29,035 nucleotides of DNA from the IMG/VR virus record IMGVR_UViG_3300022188_000042, positions 1-29,035 of that record; one strand, given 5' to 3'. Both the position numbers and the translations under genes were made by a program. The DNA comes from a virus. Below are positions 22,986 to 29,035 of the stretch, in pieces (the stretch's first letter is position 1; each line of letters begins with the position of its first letter). The notes under the pieces were generated by a model. The model did not search any database and was not told where the DNA came from. It saw nothing but the letters and a program-made list of their open reading frames with translations.

Positions 22986-24902
22986 TTACCTCGTTGTTAA
23001 AAGTTTCTTTATTTTCTCTCTTTTTTCCTTTGCAAGTTCCATCGTATGTAAAGCATCGGCCAACATCTTAAATTTTTCCACGTCAATTTTTTCAAGCTCT
23101 TTTATCGCTTTTATTCTATCAAGCAAGGCGTTCGCTCTGTTCTCCTGCTCCTGAGATACTCTTTCATGCGCCCTAGCAAGGTCAGCCTGCATCTTAGCGA
23201 CATTAACTTGTTTAATAATATCTTCAAGCTCCTTATTCTCCTGCGCCTGTTGTGCTTGTGCCTGCTCAGCAGCTTTAACGAACTGTATAAGCTCTTCTTT
23301 ATTCTGGATAGGCGCTGCTTCCAATAAAGCAGATGGAGGAATCGGCACACCCATTTGCTGCAAGGCAACGAGTTGACCAAAATACATCTGACGCTGGCTA
23401 TCGGTTAAAATACCTTCCGCTGGCGTGCAATTATACTTAGCATAATCCTTGTTAAAAAATAACTGTGTCGGCGGTTCACCAATAATCTGCTGAACTTTGT
23501 TAGGCGTATAATTTTCCTGTATCATCTGCAGCAATTTCATACCTAATAGCTTTTTTGAGCTCCTGTAACTATCAAACAAGTCCTGGAGTATCGTTAAACC
23601 GCTACCTTGCCTTAATTTACTTAATAAGGCAGCAATTTGAATATTTTCATTTTCAGGCGACCCTAAAAGCTCGGCATTAGCACCAACATTCTCGTAAACA
23701 TCTTTGTCAAAAACTTCTGACAACTGGAATAGCCCCGCTGGGATAGGTGGAGGGTCTAGCCTTTGCACATCTTCCATGTTGGCAGCCTCTCTAAGCCAAA
23801 CCACTAACCCTTGCCCACTTTGATATAAAGCATTTGGATCAACGAGTTTACCTTCTTTTGCTTTCCATCCTGCGGCAATTGTTGACTCAATAATGTCTAT
23901 CATTTGGCTTCTGCGTTTATTAACTTCTGTTTGTGGGTCCCTGGCAACCCTTACTATCCCAAAAATCTTTAAGTCTGGTTTCTTAACCTCTGGAGTAAAG
24001 AATCCCCAGACAGGGACAAAAGGATAATTGTCCGTTATCCAGGGAGAATCGCCGTCGTAAAGTAAATTGCCCTCCACAAAAACCTGCAATTTTATTATTT
24101 TTCTCCAAGATGGAATAATTTTAATGTGCTCGGCTAGTGGAGGATACATTTCAAACAGTTGCTCAATCTCTTTTTTGTTTTCAAATTGCTTAAAAGAACC
24201 GTCAGGCAGTGTTGCCAGCCATATCTTCTTAGTATCCATGCGCCAGAATTCGTCATAAGCATAAGGGTTTTTTAAAGCTGGCTTTAATTGTGGGAACTTA
24301 TTATCACCACTCCCTGGCTTTATTAACTCAATATCTTTTTCCGCCCAGGGCAGCAGCGCCTTTACCTGTTCCTTTGAGAGATACTTCCTGCGGAGGATAT
24401 AGGCACAATCGCTCAAATCTTTTTTGGTCATATTTGGATCAAGCAAAAAGCTATTGTAAGGGCATCTGGAAAATCTGATATCGCCATTAACTGGATCTGT
24501 TAAGCGGTCAACGTAAAGATGAACTAAATTAATTCCCGTAATTAAAGCGCCCTTCTCAAAAGCCTCGCTCATCTCTTGATAGCCGCCCGCATATTGCATG
24601 TGCCACATAACTGCCTTAGTGAACTGCGATGCTGTCTGACTATCCCCGCCGAGTAAAGCCTCAAATTTTAATGAGAGTCTATTTTTACGCTGGAAACCCG
24701 TAATTAACTTAATTATCCGATGTATTTTATTAAAGACGTAGGCTTCACGCCTTCTTTGCTTTAGATACGCCTTCATTGCAGCATCCCACTGATCGCCAAG
24801 CGCCATGTTAAGGTCTCTCTCCGCCTCTACCAAAAAAGGCGACCAATGCGTTATCGCTGCCATGTAAGCGTCTTCAAATTCTTTACGTTCTGGAGTTGCC
24901 AT
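22986..24902 (-). CDS. P22-type portal protein
   Basis: 638 residues. The N-terminus (about 30-90: W-D, then V-F-N-K-I-H-R-I-I-K-L-I-T-G-F-Q-R-K-N-R) and the D-P-N-M-T-K-K-D-L-S-D region (about 154-165) are characteristic of podoviral P22-like portals. The C-terminus from about 540 is a long Gln/Glu/Lys-rich coiled coil, like the barrel of such portals. It forms the dodecameric ring for DNA entry and tail attachment. Its ATG overlaps the large terminase stop by one base. Confidence 0.92.
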   Translation of the reverse strand: MATPERKEFEDAYMAAITHWSPFLVEAERDLNMALGDQWDAAMKAYLKQRRREAYVFNKIHRIIKLITGFQRKNRLSLKFEALLGGDSQTASQFTKAVMWHMQYAGGYQEMSEAFEKGALITGINLVHLYVDRLTDPVNGDIRFSRCPYNSFLLDPNMTKKDLSDCAYILRRKYLSKEQVKALLPWAEKDIELIKPGSGDNKFPQLKPALKNPYAYDEFWRMDTKKIWLATLPDGSFKQFENKKEIEQLFEMYPPLAEHIKIIPSWRKIIKLQVFVEGNLLYDGDSPWITDNYPFVPVWGFFTPEVKKPDLKIFGIVRVARDPQTEVNKRRSQMIDIIESTIAAGWKAKEGKLVDPNALYQSGQGLVVWLREAANMEDVQRLDPPPIPAGLFQLSEVFDKDVYENVGANAELLGSPENENIQIAALLSKLRQGSGLTILQDLFDSYRSSKKLLGMKLLQMIQENYTPNKVQQIIGEPPTQLFFNKDYAKYNCTPAEGILTDSQRQMYFGQLVALQQMGVPIPPSALLEAAPIQNKEELIQFVKAAEQAQAQQAQENKELEDIIKQVNVAKMQADLARAHERVSQEQENRANALLDRIKAIKELEKIDVEKFKMLADALHTMELAKEKREKIKKLLTTR

Positions 24903-26374
24903 TAAAACCCTCCAAAGTCAAAATTAACGTATTGTCTAGCGTCTGGTGGCAGATTTTGGATATAAAGTTTTCTAGCCTCTTCAGGCGTCATACTTTGCTC
25001 ACCAGTTACTATTCTATTACCTTCACCACCGCCTAACATCGCATAACCAGCAGCGTCAATCACGTGGGAGTAAATATTTTTATCAGGTTTATCTCTATAG
25101 CGCTCATCACCCACTACTTGTAGGCGCTTGTAACAATACCCGCCAGCAAGCCCTTTTCTAGCCATCTTGCATTTAGGCGAGATTATTAGCCCTGGCTTGC
25201 CGTCTATTAAACGGCTCAAAGGCACTGCAATCGCCTCACGCCTAGTTGTCCAATCGTTTGTGGGTGCTGGCACTGCTTGAATGCCCTTAGCGTGAAGTAT
25301 CTGAAAGCAAGTCTTTTCGTCGGTTTGCGCCCGCTGTTGCCCAGCAGGGTCTCCGTATATTTCAAACTTAAAGCCTGGGTATTCACGATGGATTTTATTG
25401 CCTAGCAGTTCAGCAAATCTGAAGATGCCCATATTATCGCTCACCAGCTCATCAAACCAAATCCAACGCCCATTAACAAACCTTTGAGCAAAAAGCGCTG
25501 CTGGGGTAAGCCCAAAGTCAAGCCCTATATAGATGGGCAAATCACGCTCTGGCTTAAGTATTTCATGGCTGCAATGCACGGCATCTACATATTCTGGAAA
25601 GACTGGCTTTCCGTCTATAACAAAGCCGTATTGAGCGCAATAATAGACCCTAATATAATCAGGCGATTTGCCTGCAAGTCTTGTTAAATAGTAATTATGC
25701 CCTTCGTTTAAATTTTCTATATTCTCGGCTTTTGGGTTCGGAATAAACTTGCCGTCCCTTTCTATCAATGCCCCAGGCTGTTTAAAGAACTCCCAACCTT
25801 CTGGGCGCTCTTCCTCTGCAAGTTTGTAAAGCCAATGGTCTTCATCTGGTGGGTTTGTATCAAGCATCACGCCCCGCCATGTGCATCCGCCAATCATCTT
25901 GGACGGATATTGCCCTACTCTATCGCCTAAAGCATCAACAATTGCTTTAGGAACTTCCCTTGCCTCATTTATCCACCCACCAGTTAGCTCCAGAGATAAA
26001 AGTTTTCTAACATCACTTGGTCTATCCAACGCCCTGAAAAGGACTTCCGCCTTTACCTGCGTTCCATCCTGCAAGTAAAAATCAACATAATGAACCATCT
26101 GCTGCCAGTTAAACTTGCCAAAATGTTCCTCTGGAAACCACATCAACCAGGTTTTCAATGTGGTATCACGCAATTCTGGATAGGTATTCCTAACGATAGC
26201 CCATCTACTATGACGGACGCCCTTGAAAGCTCTCTGCTGGCAAGCTCGCCGCATAATCTCCATGCACATAGCGGTGGACTTGCCTGACCTTACGGGTCCA
26301 ATAACGACCCGCATAAAGGCATCGCTTTTATGAAAGCGCTTTAATGTAGGCGTTGGCTTATAATTTATATTCAT
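24902..26374 (-). CDS. terminase large subunit
   Basis: 490 residues. Walker A G-P-V-R-S-G-K-S-T (26-34), a Walker B-like L-S-L-E-L-T-G-G-W-I-N-E-A-R-E near 127-141, and nuclease acidic residues in G-L-D-F-G, Y-G-D-P-A-G and H-V-I-D-A-A-G identify the ATPase and endonuclease of the packaging motor. The start overlaps the preceding PP-loop gene by 17 bases and has only a weak ribosome binding site, so translation is likely coupled. Strong homologue type; no truncation seen. Confidence 0.95.
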   Translation of the reverse strand: MNINYKPTPTLKRFHKSDAFMRVVIGPVRSGKSTAMCMEIMRRACQQRAFKGVRHSRWAIVRNTYPELRDTTLKTWLMWFPEEHFGKFNWQQMVHYVDFYLQDGTQVKAEVLFRALDRPSDVRKLLSLELTGGWINEAREVPKAIVDALGDRVGQYPSKMIGGCTWRGVMLDTNPPDEDHWLYKLAEEERPEGWEFFKQPGALIERDGKFIPNPKAENIENLNEGHNYYLTRLAGKSPDYIRVYYCAQYGFVIDGKPVFPEYVDAVHCSHEILKPERDLPIYIGLDFGLTPAALFAQRFVNGRWIWFDELVSDNMGIFRFAELLGNKIHREYPGFKFEIYGDPAGQQRAQTDEKTCFQILHAKGIQAVPAPTNDWTTRREAIAVPLSRLIDGKPGLIISPKCKMARKGLAGGYCYKRLQVVGDERYRDKPDKNIYSHVIDAAGYAMLGGGEGNRIVTGEQSMTPEEARKLYIQNLPPDARQYVNFDFGGF

Positions 26375-27080
26375 AGCTATGCAGCCAATGGTATCTATTT
26401 TTTATTCTCTGCAAAATATTTTTATCCCTAAAGCTAAAAGTATAACCTGTCTTACTTTTGTTTATTTTTTCCATTTCTAAAAGTTTTAAAAATTTATCTG
26501 GATAATATTTCGCTAAAATTTTAAGGTCTCTTTCAGATTGAAAAGGGCAACACCAACATCCTGCTCTGTTGAACCTATCATATAGCCCATAAAAGTTAAA
26601 ACCTTCAGCTTTACACATAGCTAACGCCATATCATCAGTTATTCCAGCATCAACTAAAGGGTATATCTCTAATGCTTTACGTTTTTTTATCCTTCTTTTT
26701 TCGTTTGCAGTAATACCAATATAAGTCATATACGTTCGTTTTTTAAGGTAGCGTTTAAAAGGCTTAATTTTTAGCCTATCCGAGCACCACCTTTGGGATG
26801 GGCAAGGAAAAAGATAAGGCTGCCCTATATATTTACCTCTAACTCTCTTATATTCTGTCACATAATAAACAAAATCATGCTTTGGTTTTAACACCGTCAC
26901 CCCAAAACCAAAATTTATTCTTGCCCATTCGTCTATATCTTTTATTGTTTTATAAACCTCATCAAACTCTACTCCAGTATCACAAAAAACAATCTCATTA
27001 AGGGGTAACTTTTTCCTTTTAATCATTAATAACATTGCTGTGCTATCTTTTCCTCCTGAAATAGATGCAACATGCCACAT
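26358..27080 (-). CDS. PP-loop (PAPS-reductase-like) phage protein
   Basis: 240 residues from ATG 27080 (a GTG at 27089 is the alternative). S-I-S-G-G-K-D-S near residue 6 is the PP-loop that binds the ATP alpha-phosphate region. Cys pairs in P-C-P-S-Q-R-W-C-S (about 93-99) and G-C-W-C-C-P-F (about 175-180) could hold an Fe-S cluster or act in sulfur chemistry. Similar proteins appear in many phages and are called PAPS reductase-like; activity is uncertain. Lying between the two terminase genes with overlaps on both sides, it is probably made with them. Confidence 0.85.
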   Translation of the reverse strand: MWHVASISGGKDSTAMLLMIKRKKLPLNEIVFCDTGVEFDEVYKTIKDIDEWARINFGFGVTVLKPKHDFVYYVTEYKRVRGKYIGQPYLFPCPSQRWCSDRLKIKPFKRYLKKRTYMTYIGITANEKRRIKKRKALEIYPLVDAGITDDMALAMCKAEGFNFYGLYDRFNRAGCWCCPFQSERDLKILAKYYPDKFLKLLEMEKINKSKTGYTFSFRDKNILQRIKNRYHWLHSYEYKL

Positions 27081-27081
27081 C

Positions 27082-27471
27082 CTAATCACCGTCCAAATTA
27101 AAATTAAAGTTCACGACTCCCTTTCCTTCAAGCTCGTGTTTGTTAACCAATTCGCCTCTCCACTGCAAAATAAGCTTCAGCACTTGCGGATCTCCCTTGC
27201 AAGCCTTAGCGAGCATCGCTTCATAAACTTTGGGCATGTGTTCTTCCATCGCTGCCTTTACATATGCAGAACGGAGTTCCCAAAAGCGCTGTGTGCCGTA
27301 TTTAGCAATAGCAGTTCGGAGAGAAGTATCCTTTAACCCCTGTTCTCTACAAATCTGTCTAAACGACTTTGTCCAGTTCTCTTCTTTTATCAACAGTAAC
27401 ATTAACCGTTTTAGATTTCTCGGCAGTTTGTTTATCTCTTCTAATACTTCATCTTTTGCGGTTATAGCCAT
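27082..27471 (-). CDS. terminase small subunit
   Basis: 129 residues. An N-terminal helix-turn-helix-like part (about 30-60: K-S-F-R-Q-I-C-R-E-Q-G-L-K-D-T-S-L-R) is followed by helices including M-P-K-V-Y-E-A-M-L-A-K-A-C-K-G-D-P-Q-V-L-K, the usual small-terminase core. It recognises the packaging site. It is the first gene of the late operon, and no GGAGG-like site precedes its ATG, unlike most genes here. Confidence 0.8.
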   Translation of the reverse strand: MAITAKDEVLEEINKLPRNLKRLMLLLIKEENWTKSFRQICREQGLKDTSLRTAIAKYGTQRFWELRSAYVKAAMEEHMPKVYEAMLAKACKGDPQVLKLILQWRGELVNKHELEGKGVVNFNFNLDGD

Positions 27472-27507
27472 AACTTATTTTTTTAACTTTTTTCTGATTT
27501 TTACCCA

Positions 27508-27537
27508 AAAATAAACTATTCCGTCAAAGTTTGTCAA
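27508..27537 (-). promoter_or_regulatory. sigma70-type promoter for the late (structural) operon
   Basis: On the minus strand a perfect TTGACA (27537-27532) is followed by an 18-base gap and TATTTT (27513-27508). Transcription would start near 27500, leaving a leader of about 30 bases before the small terminase ATG. The -10 matches the consensus at four of six positions. Confidence 0.5.
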
Positions 27538-27542
27538 GCCCT

Positions 27543-27673
27543 AAAGTTCAAATTTTTGTACCATTTTTTAAAATTTCTTTCAAGTCGCTCAAAATCTTAT
27601 ATGTAAACTATTGAAATTATTTGAAAGTATAAAAATTTGTACTATTTTTACTAAAAGTTCAAAAATTTTTACT
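27543..27673. repeat. three related AT-rich direct repeats in the divergent control region
   Basis: Copies start at 27543, 27624 and 27654. The first two match at 21 of 26 positions around an AAAGT...TTTGTAC core; the third matches the second at 17 of its first 20. They lie between the leftward promoter and the rightward sigma54-like element, within the gene-free interval 27472-27804. They are candidate operators for a phage regulator. Nothing else coding was seen in the interval. Confidence 0.55.
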
Positions 27674-27747
27674 GAAATCCCCTTTAAAACCATCCTTTTT
27701 GTTCTTTCAATCCAGCGTATTTGTTCTAACCTACTGATTTTATTAAG

Positions 27748-27764
27748 TTGGCACGGTAATTGAT
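27748..27764 (+). promoter_or_regulatory. sigma54-like promoter element
   Basis: TTGGCACG (27748-27755), four bases, then TTGAT (27760-27764) matches the sigma54 pattern TGGCACG-N4-TTGCA except that the GC of the -12 element is GA. The start would lie about 12 bases further on, some 30 bases before the ATG at 27805. Two TTTGTTCT copies (27698 and 27720) lie 22 bases apart just upstream. The -12 mismatch lowers confidence. Confidence 0.35.
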
Positions 27765-27804
27765 ATTAATGAGTAAAGCAAAAAAAATAAAAAGGAGGCG
27801 CAAA

Positions 27805-28089
27805 ATGTTAGGACAAGCAAAAAATTTTCAAGAGCTAAAAGGCTTAAACTTAAAATCTGTTATTTATCAGGAAGTAATTTTAAAAGGGGAAGATTACTTC
27901 AACCAAAAGGTAAAGGACGCTCTGGAAGAGCTTAAAAAACATCCACGCTATAGTTCTATAAAATACGTATCTTGGTTCTATCCTTCCCAGTCTTTAGGAA
28001 AAGGGTTAACCGTCATGGAAGTTTATCGTGACGGTAGCGTATCGTTTAATCGTAGGCAAGGGAGATATTATAGTCTGAGAGTGTATTAA
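27805..28089 (+). CDS. small unknown protein, first gene right of the control region
   Basis: 94 residues from the ATG at 27805, chosen because AAAAGGAGG lies just upstream; an ATG at 27769 and a TTG at 27760 have no site. Mixed helix then beta, with a C-terminus rich in Tyr, Arg and Gly (V-Y-R-D-G-S-V-S-F-N-R-R). Not recognised. With the next gene it forms a two-gene rightward unit under the divergent control region. Confidence 0.7.
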   Translation: MLGQAKNFQELKGLNLKSVIYQEVILKGEDYFNQKVKDALEELKKHPRYSSIKYVSWFYPSQSLGKGLTVMEVYRDGSVSFNRRQGRYYSLRVY

Positions 28090-28120
28090 TCAACTTTAAA
28101 AAATTAAAAAGGAGAAAAAG

Positions 28121-28378
28121 ATGATAGTATCATTTTCAGTAGAACCAGAAATTTATTTTTGTACTGATGCAGACGCTCTCGCTGAAATAGGAGAGCGGAT
28201 TCGTAAAGGTTTAGATAGTGGAATAGTTGACGTTCATTTAAATTTTTCCGATAAAGTAGCGGAGTACTGTTGGCGTCTTCCAGAGCCAGGGAATTATCTC
28301 TGGCAAGAAGACGATTATGAGAGCGTGTTAGTACTCTGGGAAGAGCTCGGACGCCCAGTTGAGGAAGAAATTGAGTAG
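28121..28378 (+). CDS. small acidic unknown protein
   Basis: 85 residues, strongly acidic (many Glu/Asp), with an N-terminal beta part and helices. Not recognised; the size and charge would suit a DNA-mimic inhibitor, but nothing in the sequence proves it. AAAGGAG precedes the ATG. A strong terminator follows 33 bases after its stop. Confidence 0.68.
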   Translation: MIVSFSVEPEIYFCTDADALAEIGERIRKGLDSGIVDVHLNFSDKVAEYCWRLPEPGNYLWQEDDYESVLVLWEELGRPVEEEIE

Positions 28379-28411
28379 TTTTTCTCCCTTCCTTTTCACC
28401 CCCACTCCCCA

Positions 28412-28446
28412 GCCGTCCATCACGGGCGGCTTTTCTGTTTTTTTTA
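28412..28446 (+). terminator. Rho-independent terminator after the two-gene rightward unit
   Basis: GCCGTCC (28412-28418) pairs with GGGCGGC (28424-28430, one G-U) across a five-base loop and is followed by TTTTCTGTTTTTTTT. A strong rightward signal. Confidence 0.85.
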
Positions 28447-28582
28447 ACCTATTGTTTTTCTTTACCCTACTATCTGAGAGCGCCATAATTCCCCTTATTT
28501 TGCATTCAAGTTTCTACTTATATAAAACTACTTAGACCCAGTTTAACCTACCTTAAAAAGCCATTATTAGCCTCTCAGTATA

Positions 28583-29035
28583 TTATTTTATAAATGTCCC
28601 CTTCTTAAGGTAACAATTATTCTCAATATTGTATTCCAAGACCACATCTCTTATTGTTGCGCCTATTCGGTTCCCTTTGATAAAAGCGCATACGATTTTC
28701 TTTCTACTCTCGCCGCTAGAATTTAGGCGGGAGAGATGGTATTCTTTCATGTCATCCGTAAAAAGAAGTCCGTAACAGTAATCCAAGTCGTATTGAACGT
28801 CGCCACTTTCTTTGATGGCGTTTAAGTAATTAAGCCTAAGATTTATCCTGTCTTTACTAGTTTCAGTTATTCCAGCTTTTGACAAGGAAAGCAACAAGCA
28901 AACTGACACGTTTGGGTATTTAAAGCGTATATCATCAAAAAAATTAAAGATAGAGTTTACATAAGTTTTAAGAGGCTCATACGCCCGTTTGTCTTTATTT
29001 TTCAAACGTCTCCCAAACATTTGAAGATAATCTAC
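28583..29035 (-). CDS. unknown protein entering from the right edge (probably 5' truncated)
   Basis: The frame is open to the right edge (codons V-D-Y-L-Q precede the ATG at 29020), and no ribosome binding site precedes that ATG, so the gene probably begins outside the window. About 150 residues are visible: a basic part, a helical part, then strands near the C-terminus. Not recognised. It runs toward the terminator at 28412-28446, converging with the two-gene rightward unit. Confidence 0.65.
   Translation of the reverse strand, partial: VDYLQMFGRRLKNKDKRAYEPLKTYVNSIFNFFDDIRFKYPNVSVCLLLSLSKAGITETSKDRINLRLNYLNAIKESGDVQYDLDYCYGLLFTDDMKEYHLSRLNSSGESRKKIVCAFIKGNRIGATIRDVVLEYNIENNCYLKKGTFIK

Noticed and set aside
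26358-27080. DndC-type phosphorothioation system
   Set aside because: Only the PP-loop gene is present; no DndA, B, D or E-like neighbours, and phage PP-loop proteins commonly stand alone.
27748-27776. Sigma70 promoter using TTGGCA as -35
   Set aside because: No -10-like hexamer at 16-18 bases; the nearest TATTAA is only about ten bases away.

Overview
This window is most of a tailed-phage (podovirus-type) genome or prophage segment, AT-rich, with strong GGAGG-type ribosome binding sites and very tight gene packing. No cellular housekeeping gene, rRNA, tRNA, integrase or CRISPR array was seen. Base composition, lysine-rich proteins and the ribosome binding sites suggest a low-GC bacterial host, perhaps Firmicutes-like, but nothing here names the host.

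Layout. (1) Positions 1-3740, rightward: a recombination/early module. It holds the end of a protein with an acidic Pro-Glu linker, a RecB/Cas4-like exonuclease with Fe-S cysteines, several tiny Cys-rich proteins, an AlpA-type regulator, and a 213-residue protein whose C-terminus resembles the glycine-rich loop of RAMP proteins. A 522-base gene-free block of degenerate AAAGGC/GGTAA words interrupts this module, and a shorter relative of it ends the module. (2) About 3822-3890: a terminator hairpin between convergent operons. (3) Positions 27471 down to 3861, leftward: one long late operon. In transcription order it has the small terminase, a PP-loop (PAPS-reductase-like) protein, the large terminase, a P22-type portal, an unknown, a Gln-rich scaffold, an N4-gp56-family major capsid protein followed by a terminator, an unknown, a tail adaptor and a tail fibre. 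Next come a nozzle/DNA-stabilisation protein, an EF-hand repeat fibre, a Cys-rich propeller-like tail protein, DUF1353, ATP-grasp and GNAT-like enzymes, two probable ejection proteins, a 1778-residue polyvalent protein, small virion proteins, a holin-like protein and a GH24 lysozyme. (4) Positions 27472-27804: an AT-rich divergent control region with a sigma70-type leftward promoter, three related direct repeats and a sigma54-like element facing right. (5) Positions 27805-28378: two small rightward genes closed by a strong terminator. (6) A leftward gene enters from the right edge.

How it fits together. The terminase, portal, scaffold and capsid package DNA. The short-tail parts (adaptor, nozzle, fibres) carry calcium-loop and disulfide-capable elements. 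The proteins of 288, 324 and 1778 residues look like an internal, ejected set comparable in position to P22 gp7/gp20/gp16. The largest also carries nucleotidyltransferase-like, methyltransferase-like and Zn-peptidase-like segments, which fits an effector delivered with the DNA. That protein, the unnamed RAMP-like early protein and the degenerate-word block are the most unusual items.
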